Assembly (NCBI GenBank): GCA_945883235.1
Contig: CAMCXF010000003.1
Span: 62,001-126,000 of the forward strand
Direction: 5' to 3'
From: Phenylobacterium deserti
Lineage (GTDB): Bacteria > Pseudomonadota > Alphaproteobacteria > Caulobacterales > Caulobacteraceae
Length of the DNA stretch: 64,000 bases
This document shows, in pieces, positions 1 to 8,809 of this stretch. Both the position numbers and the translations under genes were made by a program. Position 1 is the stretch's first letter. Each line of letters begins with the position of its first letter. Below the pieces are notes generated by a model. That model saw only the letters and a program-made list of their open reading frames with translations. It searched no databases and was not told where the DNA came from.

Positions 1-594
1 CGCGCGCTGGCCGACCGGGTCCGCCGGGAGGGACTGGCCGCGCTCCCGTGGTCGCCAGCTACCTTGGCCTGGCGCGAGCGGCTGGCGTTTGTCCGCTCCG
101 GCGACCCAGCCTGGCCCGATCTGTCCGACACCGCGCTGATCGACGCCCTCGACGACTGGCTCACCCCGCTGTTGAGCGGCGTCCGCTCGCTCGCAGCCCT
201 GAAACCCGATATCCTGAATTGTGCCCTGCGTGCCTTGATCCCCTGGGACCTGCAACGCCGCCTCGATGCCGAGGCACCGGCCCGCTGGACAGCCCCCACC
301 GGCAACAGCTTCACCATCGATTACGCCGCCGAGGCCGGCCCCCGCGTTGATGTCCGCGTGCAGGAAGTGTTCGGCATCAGCCAGCACCCGACGGTCGGCG
401 GCGTGCCCCTGACCATGTCCCTGCTATCCCCCGGTCACCGCCCGATCCAGACCACTAAAGACCTGCCCGGCTTCTGGAAGGGCTCCTGGAAAGACGTCCG
501 TTCCGACATGCGCGGCCGCTATCCCAAACACGTCTGGCCCGAGGACCCGGCTGTCGCGGCTCCGACCGCCCGAGCGAAGCCGCGCGGGACCTGA
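1..594 (+). CDS. hrpB: ATP-dependent RNA helicase HrpB, C-terminal part (5' truncated by window edge)
   Basis: The reading frame is open from base 1 and ends at TGA 592-594, giving 197 C-terminal residues. The sequence matches the conserved C-terminal domain of the DEAH-box helicase HrpB, with segments such as PLTMSLLSPGHRPIQTT and LPGFWKGSWKDVR followed by RYPKHVWPEDP near the end. The helicase motor (Walker motifs, helicase C) lies outside the window. HrpB is a cytosolic DExH protein of uncertain RNA target. It converges with the lptF-type gene with 2 bp between stops, so no terminator fits between them. The short tail after PEDP (AVAAPTARAKPRGT) is low-complexity. Confidence 0.85.
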   Translation, partial: RALADRVRREGLAALPWSPATLAWRERLAFVRSGDPAWPDLSDTALIDALDDWLTPLLSGVRSLAALKPDILNCALRALIPWDLQRRLDAEAPARWTAPTGNSFTIDYAAEAGPRVDVRVQEVFGISQHPTVGGVPLTMSLLSPGHRPIQTTKDLPGFWKGSWKDVRSDMRGRYPKHVWPEDPAVAAPTARAKPRGT

Positions 595-596
595 CC

Positions 597-1781
597 CTAT
601 CTTGCAAACCATGGTCGTCTGATCCGCCCGGAGAGGTTCTGGAACCCATCGGACACCCACTCCGTCAGCCGGTTGACCGGGTTTTCCCCCGGCGACCGCT
701 GGCTGGAGACGAACGTCGCGATGGCGATGGCGGCAAACCCGGCGAAAGGGACGCCAATGGCAATGGCGGCGGGCAGGGCGGCTTTGTCCGCCATACCCTG
801 GCCGAACAGCAGAGACACTTGAAATACAAACAGCAGGATCCCGGCAATGGCGAATGCGGCCCGCGATTCGACGCGCTTGGCGGTCAGTCCGAAGGGCACG
901 GCCAGGAGTGGCATTAGCGGCAGGACAATCGCGCGCGCCAGTCTGGAGTAAAGCTCCGCCAGCAGGGTCTGGCGTGGCAGGGCCGGGGGCTCCGCGCCAA
1001 AACCCCGGTTGGCCAATTCCACGAGCGTGAGTTCGGTTTCCTCGCCAATGCCCCGATGGCGCAGCAGCCGTGCCGGCGGAACCAGCGGCAGGCGCAGGGT
1101 CAGGCTGGTGAAGGTCAAGAGCCCCGGTGTTCCATTCGGGCTGGTGCTGAGTTGCTGACCGTCGCGCAGGATCAGCGTCGCGCTGCGCCCGTCCTGATTG
1201 CGACGGATTTCGGCCGTGGACGCGGTGAAGACGACCTCTTGGCCGCTTGGTGCCAGCCTACGGATGAAAACGCGATCCAGGATCTCGCCAGTGGGGTCGG
1301 CACCCTCGGCCGTCAGGATCAGCGAGGGGTCCGGTGAGAAAATCGCCCGGGGTTTGACCTGCCCGCTCCAGCCCGCGTTCTCGGCCGCATGCAGCACCAT
1401 CCGGTAGCCGTAGCGGCTGTATGGCTGGACAAACCCGTACAGCAGCAGGCTCAAAATCATCAGCACCAGGCCGAGGCCAATGAAGGGGGCCGAGATGCGG
1501 CCCAGCGACATGCCACTGGCCTGCATCGCGTCGATTTCCGAGTCGGTGTTGAGGCGATTGACCACCACAAATAACGCTATGAAGAACCCGACCGGCAGCA
1601 CCAGTCCGAGATAGTGAGGTGCCAGGTTGACCATCAGCTCGACCAGATAGGTGAACCCGTCGCTACTCTGCGCCAGCAGATCGAGCGACCGCAGCAGGCG
1701 CTCCATCAGAAATGCGATCATGGTGGTGGTCAGCACCGCACCCATCGGCCCATAGGTCCGGCCGAGAAGGTACCGGTCCAT
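597..1781 (-). CDS. lptF: LptF/LptG family permease (LptF-type)
   Basis: A 394-residue YjgP/YjgQ family protein, one of the two transmembrane subunits of the LptB2FG ABC transporter that extracts LPS from the inner membrane. It begins MDRYLLGRTYGPMG, has three N-terminal membrane helices (about residues 14-110), a periplasmic beta-jellyroll (about 140-270) and three C-terminal helices ending in a charged tail. I chose ATG 1781 because family members start at this MxRY motif. The frame stays open up to ATG 1901, whose 40 extra residues are polar and Pro/Arg-rich. No LptG partner is adjacent, which is common when the two genes are unlinked. It lies downstream of a glycosyltransferase on the same strand. 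Confidence 0.85.
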   Translation of the reverse strand: MDRYLLGRTYGPMGAVLTTTMIAFLMERLLRSLDLLAQSSDGFTYLVELMVNLAPHYLGLVLPVGFFIALFVVVNRLNTDSEIDAMQASGMSLGRISAPFIGLGLVLMILSLLLYGFVQPYSRYGYRMVLHAAENAGWSGQVKPRAIFSPDPSLILTAEGADPTGEILDRVFIRRLAPSGQEVVFTASTAEIRRNQDGRSATLILRDGQQLSTSPNGTPGLLTFTSLTLRLPLVPPARLLRHRGIGEETELTLVELANRGFGAEPPALPRQTLLAELYSRLARAIVLPLMPLLAVPFGLTAKRVESRAAFAIAGILLFVFQVSLLFGQGMADKAALPAAIAIGVPFAGFAAIAIATFVSSQRSPGENPVNRLTEWVSDGFQNLSGRIRRPWFAR

Positions 1782-1968
1782 GATCCGGAGGGGCCGCGGC
1801 CGGCCACTGGCGGTGATTTCAGCGCGGGCGTTTCGTGCACCCGGGGGCGCGACGCGCCGCTGTTCCCGGACAGACTGAAGGGAGGCTGGATCGAGGTCCA
1901 TCCTCTGTCAGCACCGAGGCCGAACGCTGGGGACGAACGCTGGTCGATCCTGTTCGCGCCAGGCCAGG

Positions 1969-3249
1969 TCAGTCATTGGGCTTGGCCACCGTCGCGGTGA
2001 GTGGAGCGTGCGCTGGCTCCCGGAAACGGGGTGCGGGGTCGAATTGGCCGAGACCATAGGGTGAGCGCCTCTCCGGTCGCGGCATGGAAACAGCTTCGCG
2101 ATAGACGCCGACAATTTGATCCAGGATTTGTGACCATTGGTACGAGGCGCTCACATTCAGCGCCTCGCGGCCCATGGCTGCGCGCAGCGAAGGCGCATCC
2201 AGCAGCGTCTCCAGAGCATTGCAGTACGCCCCGATATCTTGCGCCGAACAGAGGATGCCGCTTCGACCGTTCTGAACCAGCGCGCGTGTGTTCGGTGCGT
2301 CTGCACAGACCATGGCGAGGCCGCAGGCCATCGCCTCCAGATTGACGTTGCCAAAGGTTTCAGTGCTGCTGGGATTGAGGAATATGTCGGCGCTGGCAAG
2401 TGCAGTCGCCAGGGTCTCTCCGGTGATAAATCCAGTGAAAACAGCATGTGGAAGCTGTTCCTTGAACCAGGGCAGAGCCGGGCCATCGCCGATTACCAGA
2501 ACGGACACTGGCCCCCTGGCCTGTTCCAGGCGTCGAACCGCCTCGACGAAGACACCCAGGCCCTTTTCCATGACAGCGCGGCCGAGGAAGACCACGACCG
2601 GTCGATCCTCCGGAAACCCCTGCAATGCCCGCCAGGCCGCGCTGCGCCGCCCCGGATGGAACAAGGCTGAATCGACCCCGCGGGCCCAGACCCTCACCCG
2701 CGCTGACGGGGCCTCGACCCGAAGCTGTTCGGCAATCACCGGATTAGGGGCCAGCACATAGTCGCAAGAGCCATAAAAGGCCCGCAGGCGGCTCTGCAGC
2801 AGGGGCTTCAGCCAACCCAACCCGTAATAGTCGAGGTAGGTGTCAAAGTGTGTGTGGAGGGTGGACACCACCGGCACGCCCATCTTCCTCGCCAGTCCGA
2901 GCGCGGCTGAGCCCAACAGGTCCGGTGCCGAGAGATGGACGATGTCGGGTTGAAACGCCCTGACATCGCGCTGAAGGCTGACCGGCAAGCCCATGGCGAT
3001 CCGATAGTCCGGGCGCGTCGGGATGCGGAACGACGGCACCGAAATCAGGTCACCGACATAGGGAAACGCAGGTACCGGCGTCGTCGGTGAATAGATGCGC
3101 ACCTCCATGCCGGCCTGGGTCTGCAGGTGTTCCACCACCCGGTTCAGCGTCTTGTTCGCGCCGTCCTCTGTGCAGGCGTAGTTGCCGGAAAAGAGCGCGA
3201 CGCGCGTAGGACGACCGTAGGGGCTGGATGCGGGTCTAAATGTCATCAT
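1969..3249 (-). CDS. GT4-family glycosyltransferase (MgtA/SqdX/PimB-like)
   Basis: GT-B fold retaining glycosyltransferase of family 4. The N-terminal Rossmann half starts RVALFSGNY and contains DIVHLSAPDLLG and STLHTHFDTYLDYYG. The C-terminal nucleotide-sugar half has VVVFLGRAVMEKG, VIGDGP and the catalytic E-x7-E motif in ETFGNVNLE (about E297/E305 from this start). Overall it resembles alpha-mannosyl- or glucuronosyl-transferases acting on glycolipids (MgtA, PimB', SqdX), but donor and acceptor cannot be read from sequence. I chose ATG 3249, preceded by AGGT 6 nt upstream; GTG 3315 and ATG 3303 are in-frame alternatives. It diverges from a second GT4 gene at 3460 and precedes the lptF-type gene, suggesting an envelope glycolipid role. 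Confidence 0.8.
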   Translation of the reverse strand: MMTFRPASSPYGRPTRVALFSGNYACTEDGANKTLNRVVEHLQTQAGMEVRIYSPTTPVPAFPYVGDLISVPSFRIPTRPDYRIAMGLPVSLQRDVRAFQPDIVHLSAPDLLGSAALGLARKMGVPVVSTLHTHFDTYLDYYGLGWLKPLLQSRLRAFYGSCDYVLAPNPVIAEQLRVEAPSARVRVWARGVDSALFHPGRRSAAWRALQGFPEDRPVVVFLGRAVMEKGLGVFVEAVRRLEQARGPVSVLVIGDGPALPWFKEQLPHAVFTGFITGETLATALASADIFLNPSSTETFGNVNLEAMACGLAMVCADAPNTRALVQNGRSGILCSAQDIGAYCNALETLLDAPSLRAAMGREALNVSASYQWSQILDQIVGVYREAVSMPRPERRSPYGLGQFDPAPRFREPAHAPLTATVAKPND

Positions 3250-3459
3250 CGGGGTACCTATTGAGTCTGGGCCGGCCACCGCGCGCTGCGAGGCCGAAGG
3301 CATGTGATCGTTCACAGTCTGCGTGAGGTGTTGCGGGGACCCGTCGATGAACTGTCATCGCAGGACCCTAGGAACGGCGAGCCCCCGGTCGAATCGCCGT
3401 GCGATTCGTGACCGCACGGGTTGCGGGCCGTTGCGACGGTGGCAGGTTCGGGGCCAACG

Positions 3460-4629
3460 ATGCGAATTGTAGATGTGGCGGAATTCTATGCGCCGAACGG
3501 CGGCGGCGTCAGGACATACATCGACAGGAAATTCACGGCTGCTGCCGAGGCCGGTCACGAGCTCTTTGTCATAGCGCCCGGTCCGGCGGACAGATTCGAG
3601 CCCCGCGATGGCGGCGGTGTCTTCTGGGTGAAGGCACCGGGGCTGCCCTTCGACGCCAACTACTGGATGTTTGTCGATGCGACGCCGGTGCACGCCCATC
3701 TCGACCGCCTGCAGCCGGACCTGGTCGAGGCGTCCTCGCCCTGGCGCGGGGCCTGGATCGTGGCGAAGTGGCGCGGCAAGAGCCCGCGAACGATGTTCAT
3801 GCATGCCGATCCCGTAGCCTCTTATCCGCAGCGGTGGCTCGCCCCGCGCATCAGCCCCGAACGGATCGACCGGATGTTCGAATCGTTCTGGAGCCACCTC
3901 CGTCGACTAGCGGGTTACTTTGACAGTTCGGTTGCGGGCAGCGTCTGGCTGGGCCGGAGATTGCGGGATCAAGGGTTTGAACGCGTCGAAACCGTCCCGC
4001 TCGGCGCGGACCTCAGCGCCTTTTCGCCGACGCTTCGCGATGAAGGGGTTCGGACGCGTCTACGAGGCGAACTCGGTCTACCTGAGCACGGCAAGATCCT
4101 GCTGGGCGTGGGGCGTCATCACGCCCAGAAGCGCTGGCCGATGATCATCGCCGCCGCCGTTGCGGCCAGCCGACAGATTCCGTTGGGGTTGATCATCCTG
4201 GGCGACGGCATGGATCGCGCCCGTATCGCCCGCGCGGCAAAAGGTCACGCCAACGTCCAGTTGATGTCGCCGACCCGCGACCGTCAGGTCGTCGCGACCT
4301 TGTTCGCCAGCGCGGACGCCCTGATTCACGGCAGTGAGTCCGAGACCTTTGGCCTTGTCGCTGCCGAGGCGCTGGCCTCAGGCTTGCCGGTTATTCTCCC
4401 GGATCGAGGGGCATGCTCGGAGTTGGGGCCGCCGGAGGTCACCGAGATCTACCGGTCCGCCGACCCTAAGGCCGCGATGGCCGCTATCCTGCGCCTGTTC
4501 GCCCGAGATCAGGCGACCCTGCGAGCCGCCAGCCTGCTGGCCGCCCCCAAGGTCCGCAAAGACGCCGAGCACTATGCCGAACTGTTCGCGCACTACGCCG
4601 GCATCCTCCAGAAGGCGGCTGCAAAGTGA
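3460..4629 (+). CDS. GT4-family glycosyltransferase
   Basis: A 389-residue GT-B glycosyltransferase. The N-terminus MRIVDVAEFYAPNGGGVRTY is the typical GT4 acceptor-domain start with a glycine-rich turn. The C-terminal half has LLGVGRHHAQKRWPMII (donor-domain opening, with the KRW position of the basic loop), ILGDGMDR and the E-x7-E motif ETFGLVAAE at E295/E303. ATG 3460 was preferred over TTG 3421 because homologous GT4 proteins begin at MRI and the upstream 13 residues are non-conserved in character. Its TGA overlaps the GTG start of the membrane-protein gene at 4626, so the two are translationally coupled and probably act on one product. Donor and acceptor unknown. Confidence 0.8.
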   Translation: MRIVDVAEFYAPNGGGVRTYIDRKFTAAAEAGHELFVIAPGPADRFEPRDGGGVFWVKAPGLPFDANYWMFVDATPVHAHLDRLQPDLVEASSPWRGAWIVAKWRGKSPRTMFMHADPVASYPQRWLAPRISPERIDRMFESFWSHLRRLAGYFDSSVAGSVWLGRRLRDQGFERVETVPLGADLSAFSPTLRDEGVRTRLRGELGLPEHGKILLGVGRHHAQKRWPMIIAAAVAASRQIPLGLIILGDGMDRARIARAAKGHANVQLMSPTRDRQVVATLFASADALIHGSESETFGLVAAEALASGLPVILPDRGACSELGPPEVTEIYRSADPKAAMAAILRLFARDQATLRAASLLAAPKVRKDAEHYAELFAHYAGILQKAAAK

Positions 4630-5525
4630 AGCTCTCCGCCGCCTGTGGTGCCTGGGCCGGTGGGTTGCTGGCCGTCGCGCTGGTCGCGGCCGCGCTGCTG
4701 CAGATCAGCCGTGCGTCTGCCGAAGCCATGGCGATGATCCAGCAACTGTCGCCGGCGGTCTGGATCGGCTTCGTCCTGCTCTATCTGACCCAGCCGGTGG
4801 CGGACATGGTGATCTTCCGACGCCTCTGGCGGCTGCCGCTCAAGGGCTTCGGTGTCATCCTTCGCAAGGTGGTGATCAACGAGGTGCTGTTCGGCTATAG
4901 CGGCGAGCTCTATTTCTATGTCTGGGCCAAACGTCAGCCGGGGCTCAGCGAGGCACCGTTCGGGGCGGTCAAGGACGTCAACATCCTCTCGGCTCTGGCC
5001 GGCAACGTTCTGACCCTGGTGATGCTGCTGATCAGCACCTTTGCCTTGCCGGGGGTCAGTCTCGAACACGAGCTGGGCCCGGCGCTATGGCCCGGGCTGG
5101 GTGTCGTGGCGCTGTCGTTCTGCGTGATGTTCTTTTCCCGCAAGGTGTTTTCACTGACCCGGGCTGAACTCTGGTTCGTCGCCCGGATTCACGCCTTGCG
5201 GCTACTGGTGTTCAGCTGTCTGACACTGCTGGTGTGGCATCTGGCGCTGCCCGATGTGGCGCTGGGCGTCTGGCTGGTGCTGTTGACCAGCCGCCTGCTG
5301 CTTGCCCGCCTGCCGTTCGTGGCCAACAAGGACCTGGTGTTCGCCAATGTGGTGCTGGTGCTGTTCGGCACAGGCTCAACCACGGCCCTGCTGCTGGCCA
5401 CCCTGGCCATCGCCACGCTCGCACTCCACCTTGCCGTCGTCGCCGTGGTCAGTACGCCCGTCGTGCTGCAGATCGTCGCCAAAGCAGCGCGACGCCTTGG
5501 GATGGGTAACAAACCTGCGACCTGA
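4626..5525 (+). CDS. Polytopic membrane protein coupled to GT4 glycosyltransferase
   Basis: A 299-residue integral membrane protein with about seven hydrophobic segments, for example residues 7-26, 38-57, 118-138, 148-168, 189-206, 210-225 and 236-275. The charged loops VIFRRLWRLP and FYVWAKRQPG face opposite sides. The layout is reminiscent of UPF0104/LPG-synthase-type flippase-like proteins often linked to glycosyltransferases, but I see no diagnostic motif, so the assignment is only by context. It starts with GTG 4626 inside the GT4 stop (GTGA overlap). A role in moving or anchoring the glycosylated lipid made by the neighbour is an inference. Confidence 0.7.
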   Translation: MKLSAACGAWAGGLLAVALVAAALLQISRASAEAMAMIQQLSPAVWIGFVLLYLTQPVADMVIFRRLWRLPLKGFGVILRKVVINEVLFGYSGELYFYVWAKRQPGLSEAPFGAVKDVNILSALAGNVLTLVMLLISTFALPGVSLEHELGPALWPGLGVVALSFCVMFFSRKVFSLTRAELWFVARIHALRLLVFSCLTLLVWHLALPDVALGVWLVLLTSRLLLARLPFVANKDLVFANVVLVLFGTGSTTALLLATLAIATLALHLAVVAVVSTPVVLQIVAKAARRLGMGNKPAT

Positions 5526-5551
5526 AAGTGAGGTCTGGATCGCGGCCGACC

Positions 5552-6343
5552 CTACCCCGTCGCCGCATAGATCATCACACCCGTCGCCACCGACAGGTTC
5601 AGGCTGTCGGCACGCCCGCGCATGGGGATTTTGACGTTGACGTCGCAGAGGGCGGCCATGTCCGGCGTCAAACCCTGCTGCTCATTACCCATAAGCACCA
5701 TAACCGGCCTGGCGTAGCTCGCCTCACGGTGGTCGACCTCCGCGGACAACAGCGTGCCCACCACCGATCCCGGCCATCCTGCGCGCCAGGCGGCGAACTC
5801 GCCCTCGGTCGCCACCGTCAACGGCACAGCGAAGATCGAGCCCATGGTCGCGCGCACCGCCTCCACCGACCAGGGATCGCAGCACTCACCCACCAGGATC
5901 ACCCCGCCGCAGCCGGCGGCGTCGGCGGTGCGGATGATGGTCCCGAGATTGCCGGGGTCGCGGACGCGATGCAGGGCCACGAAGCAGGTCGCCGCCGTCG
6001 GGTCGATCTCCGCCAGCGGTTTGAACACCTGGGTGAAGACGCCGACCACGGCCTGGGGGTTATCGCGACGCGACACCTTGGCCAGAATATCCTGCGTGAC
6101 TTCGATCACCTCACCGCGCGCCTGCAGAGTCGCGCGCATGGCATTCTGCAACAGGGGGTGATCCGCCGCACCCTGGCCATACATCAGGATTTTCGGCGCG
6201 TGGCCGGTTTCGACGCCCTCGATCACCGTCTTCAGGCCTTCGGCGACGAACAGGCCGGTCTCGTCACGTTCCTTGCGCATGTGCAGGGCCCGGACGGCCT
6301 TGACGATGGGGTTGGTCAGGGAGGTGACCGTTCGCGTTGTCAT
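5552..6343 (-). CDS. TrmH/SpoU-family RNA 2'-O-methyltransferase
   Basis: A 263-residue SPOUT methyltransferase. An N-terminal substrate-binding domain (SLTNPIVKAVRALHMRKER, typical of SpoU_sub_bind) is followed by the knotted catalytic domain with all three motifs: motif 1 RDPGNLGTIIRTADAAG, motif 2 LMGNEQQGL, motif 3 LNLSVATGV. Such enzymes methylate ribose 2'-OH in rRNA or tRNA using SAM; the exact nucleotide is not determinable here. I chose ATG 6343, which overlaps the stop of the upstream methyltransferase (ATGA), rather than the start 9 nt earlier. The two methyltransferases form a coupled pair. Confidence 0.88.
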   Translation of the reverse strand: MTTRTVTSLTNPIVKAVRALHMRKERDETGLFVAEGLKTVIEGVETGHAPKILMYGQGAADHPLLQNAMRATLQARGEVIEVTQDILAKVSRRDNPQAVVGVFTQVFKPLAEIDPTAATCFVALHRVRDPGNLGTIIRTADAAGCGGVILVGECCDPWSVEAVRATMGSIFAVPLTVATEGEFAAWRAGWPGSVVGTLLSAEVDHREASYARPVMVLMGNEQQGLTPDMAALCDVNVKIPMRGRADSLNLSVATGVMIYAATG

Positions 6344-7236
6344 GCGGACCACCGGGCGTAGAAGCTCATGCCGATAGCCCGGTCGCCGCGATCTTCTTCC
6401 AACGCCAACTCACCCCATTCGATCTGGCCGCCGCGTGCCCCCAATTTGTCGGCCAGTAACCCGGCCAGCGCTGCGCCGGAGATCCGTTCGGCATAAGCAT
6501 TCAGCACCAGAAATTTCGCGTTTTCCGAAAGAAGACGAGCACATAAACCTGCAAGTTCAGGTAAATTTTCAAACAGCCGCCAGACCTCCCCTGTGGGGCC
6601 ACGTCCATATTTGGGCGGGTCAAGGATGATCCCCTCATACTGCGACCCGCGGCGCACCTCACGCTGCACATACTTGCGCGCATCCTCGGTGATCCACCGG
6701 ATCGGGCGGTCATCCAGCCTGGACAACGCCGCATTCTCCCGTGCCCATCCCACCGCCTTCTTTGAGGCGTCCACATGGGTGACCGAGGCACCGGCCGCCG
6801 CCATCACCAGACTGGCAACACCGGTATAACCGAACAGGTTCAAAACCCTGGGTGGACTTTCGTCACGACGTACCTGAGCGTCCAGCCACGCCCAGTTGGC
6901 CGCCTGCTCGGGAAAGAACGCCAAGTGTCGGAACGCCGTGAACCGGCCCTGGAACTTCACATCGCCCCAGCCTAATGGCCAGCTCTCTGCCAGACGTTCC
7001 CGGAACCGCCAGTTCCCTGCCTCATCATCATCGGTGGGGTCGAACACGGCGTCGGCGCTGTTCCAGTCGGCGACGGGCAGGCGAGGGGCCCACATTGCCT
7101 GTGGCTCGGGCCTAACGACCCGATAGGGTCCGTATCGTTCAAGCTTCCGGCCCCGGCCACTATCCAGCAGGGCATAGTCCCCCCAACCGGTGGTGCGCAT
7201 CACGCCAGGTGTCTCGGCGATCCGGGGCAAGTTCAT
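6340..7236 (-). CDS. Class I SAM-dependent methyltransferase (RlmI/RlmK-like)
   Basis: A 298-residue Rossmann-fold methyltransferase. The SAM motif region reads VLNLFGYTGVASLVMAAAG, the acidic ribose-binding end of strand 2 is VTHVDASKKAVGWAREN, and the catalytic-type motif is ILDPPKYGRGP (DPPKxG as in RlmI and relatives that make 23S rRNA m5C or m7G). It ends IGMSFYARW, a tail typical of this group. Unlike RlmI, no N-terminal PUA domain is evident. It is the first gene of a two-gene unit: its TGA overlaps the ATG of the TrmH-type gene. The target nucleotide is unknown. Confidence 0.82.
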   Translation of the reverse strand: MNLPRIAETPGVMRTTGWGDYALLDSGRGRKLERYGPYRVVRPEPQAMWAPRLPVADWNSADAVFDPTDDDEAGNWRFRERLAESWPLGWGDVKFQGRFTAFRHLAFFPEQAANWAWLDAQVRRDESPPRVLNLFGYTGVASLVMAAAGASVTHVDASKKAVGWARENAALSRLDDRPIRWITEDARKYVQREVRRGSQYEGIILDPPKYGRGPTGEVWRLFENLPELAGLCARLLSENAKFLVLNAYAERISGAALAGLLADKLGARGGQIEWGELALEEDRGDRAIGMSFYARWSA

Positions 7237-7317
7237 CAGGTGACCTTGAAGCCGAACCGGGCGCGCAGGTCCAGCCCTCCCGATGATGGCGGGTTTGCGT
7301 CTGTTTGTTGCTTACTT

Positions 7318-7335
7318 GTGACAAACGCTTGTCAC
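7318..7335. promoter_or_regulatory. TetR-type operator palindrome upstream of the tetR-btuFCD unit
   Basis: The sequence GTGACAA-ACGC-TTGTCAC is a perfect inverted repeat with 7-bp arms and a 4-bp centre, 50 bp before the tetR start. Size and position fit autoregulation by the adjacent TetR protein, and possibly control of the overlapping btuFCD genes. No cobalamin riboswitch box was seen here. Binding is inferred from symmetry and location. Confidence 0.7.
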
Positions 7336-7385
7336 GGCGGCCGATTTAGGGTCCGCTGCCCCTGCTAATGAAGTTGGGAGGCTCC

Positions 7386-8021
7386 ATGGGCATAGTCGCA
7401 ACTGCGACGCGGAAAACCGCGCGCAAGGCGAAGGGCGACGGCCACCTGCGTAGGGCCGAGATCCTGATGGCCGCAGAACGCATCTTCATGGCTGATGGCT
7501 ATGAGGGTGCGACCATACGCAAGATCGCCGACGATGTCGGCGTGTCGTCGACAGCGCTTTACATGCACTTTCACGACAAGGCCTGCATCCTTCACGAGAT
7601 CACCGAGGTCACGTTCCGCGAGCTGCTGGCGACCAACAGCGAAATCGCCCGCCGTCCGCTTGATCCCGTGGTGCGGGTCAAGATGATGCTGGAAGCCTAT
7701 ATGTTCTGGGGTTTCGAGCATCCCAACGCCTATCAGCTTGTCTATTGCCAGCGGGGTCCGGTATCGAGCACGCCATTGCCCGAGGGCACGGCGGACCTGA
7801 GCCGACAATGCTACGAGACTTTCTCCGGCGTGGTACGCGAGGTGGCGGCGAGTGGTCGTCTACGGACCGGCACGGGCGACTCAGCGGCTCAGGCGCTGTG
7901 GATGGCCTGTCATGGCGTCGTGGCGTTGGCCACCAGCCGACCAACCTTCGGCTGGGCCGATCTGTCGGAGGTGATGCAGGTCACCCTCGACAGTCTGCTC
8001 TATGGACTGGTCATCGACTGA
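7386..8021 (+). CDS. TetR/AcrR-family regulator with WHG C-terminal domain
   Basis: A 211-residue repressor. A basic N-terminal arm is followed by the TetR helix-turn-helix (RAEILMAAERIFMADGYEG, then RKIADDVGVSSTALYMHF). The ligand domain contains a WHG-type signature (ALWMACHGVVALATSRP), as in the TetR_C WHG family. ATG 7386 is preferred over ATG 7368 because GGGAGG lies 4 nt upstream; the other start would bury that ribosome-binding site. A perfect palindrome sits 50 bp upstream. The downstream btuF frame overlaps or abuts its stop, so regulator and transporter are probably co-transcribed; the ligand could be a corrinoid or something unrelated. Confidence 0.88.
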   Translation: MGIVATATRKTARKAKGDGHLRRAEILMAAERIFMADGYEGATIRKIADDVGVSSTALYMHFHDKACILHEITEVTFRELLATNSEIARRPLDPVVRVKMMLEAYMFWGFEHPNAYQLVYCQRGPVSSTPLPEGTADLSRQCYETFSGVVREVAASGRLRTGTGDSAAQALWMACHGVVALATSRPTFGWADLSEVMQVTLDSLLYGLVID

Positions 8022-8026
8022 TCGCC

Positions 8027-8809
8027 TTGGCGGTGGCGCTGTGTGCACCGCTCAGCGCGCAGTGTGCGCCGCGCGTGCTGTCGCTGGATCAGTGCGCCGA
8101 CCAGTTTGTGCTGGCGCTCAGTCCTCGCGAGGCCATCGTGGGCCTGTCCACGCGGGCTGATGACGCCGACTCGCGATTGCGCGGCCTCGCGGTCGGTTTG
8201 CCCAAACGTCGAGTTGACCTGGAGTCTGCGCTGGCTGCCCGACCGCAGGTGGTGGTGCGATACTGGGGAGGCGATCCACGCCTTGTCAGCGCGCTCGAGG
8301 CTCGGGGTGTGCGGGTTGTGACCGTGGCGGACGCCCGGGATTTCAGTGATGTCCACGCCAACATCCGCCGGGTGAGCGCCGCGCTTGATCGACGCGCGAC
8401 CGGCGAAGCCCAGATCGCGCGAATGGACCAACGCCTGAGCCACGCGGCGGGCGCGTGGGGCGGTATGCGAGCGCTCTATCTCACGCCGGGCGGGGCGACC
8501 TCCGGGCCGGGTACCCTGATCGACGCGATCCTGCGCGCCGCCGGAATGACCAATGCCGAGACCCGCAGCGGGTTTCAGACGGTTTCCCTGGAGCAGATGG
8601 CGCTGACCCGGCCTCCGGCGCTGGTGCTGGGGTTCTTCGACACCTTTCAGTCGGGCGGCGACAACTGGGGCGTCGGTGGACACCGGATCCTGCGCACGGC
8701 AGTGCGCGACCGCGCGGTGGCCAGCCTGCCCGGCTCCATGCTGGGGTGTCCCGACGCGAGTTCAGCCGCGGCAGTGGAGCTGCTGGCGGCAAAGGCCGTC
8801 GGTCGTTGA
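8027..8809 (+). CDS. btuF: Cobalamin-type ABC transporter substrate-binding protein
   Basis: About 260 residues of the helical-backbone metal-receptor family (BtuF/FhuD type): RVLSLDQCADQFVLALSP at the start of the mature protein, then VGLS, PQVVVRYWGG and VTVADARDF, ending GSMLGCPDASSAAAVELLA. It delivers vitamin B12 or a related metal chelate to the periplasmic face of the permease. The start is unresolved: TTG 8027 directly follows the tetR TGA and gives a short signal-like segment (LAVALCAPLSAQC), while the frame is open far into tetR. Either way it is coupled to tetR. Its TGA overlaps the TTG start of btuC. The B12 assignment rests on btuCD-like partners and could be an iron siderophore instead. 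Confidence 0.75.
   Translation: MAVALCAPLSAQCAPRVLSLDQCADQFVLALSPREAIVGLSTRADDADSRLRGLAVGLPKRRVDLESALAARPQVVVRYWGGDPRLVSALEARGVRVVTVADARDFSDVHANIRRVSAALDRRATGEAQIARMDQRLSHAAGAWGGMRALYLTPGGATSGPGTLIDAILRAAGMTNAETRSGFQTVSLEQMALTRPPALVLGFFDTFQSGGDNWGVGGHRILRTAVRDRAVASLPGSMLGCPDASSAAAVELLAAKAVGR

Noticed and set aside
5528..6361. 277-aa plus-strand ORF over the TrmH-type gene
   Set aside because: Shadow of the methyltransferase gene; His/Arg-rich, no motif.
7237..7385. Possible cobalamin riboswitch upstream of the btu genes
   Set aside because: No B12-box-like conserved core was seen; only the TetR-type palindrome stands out.
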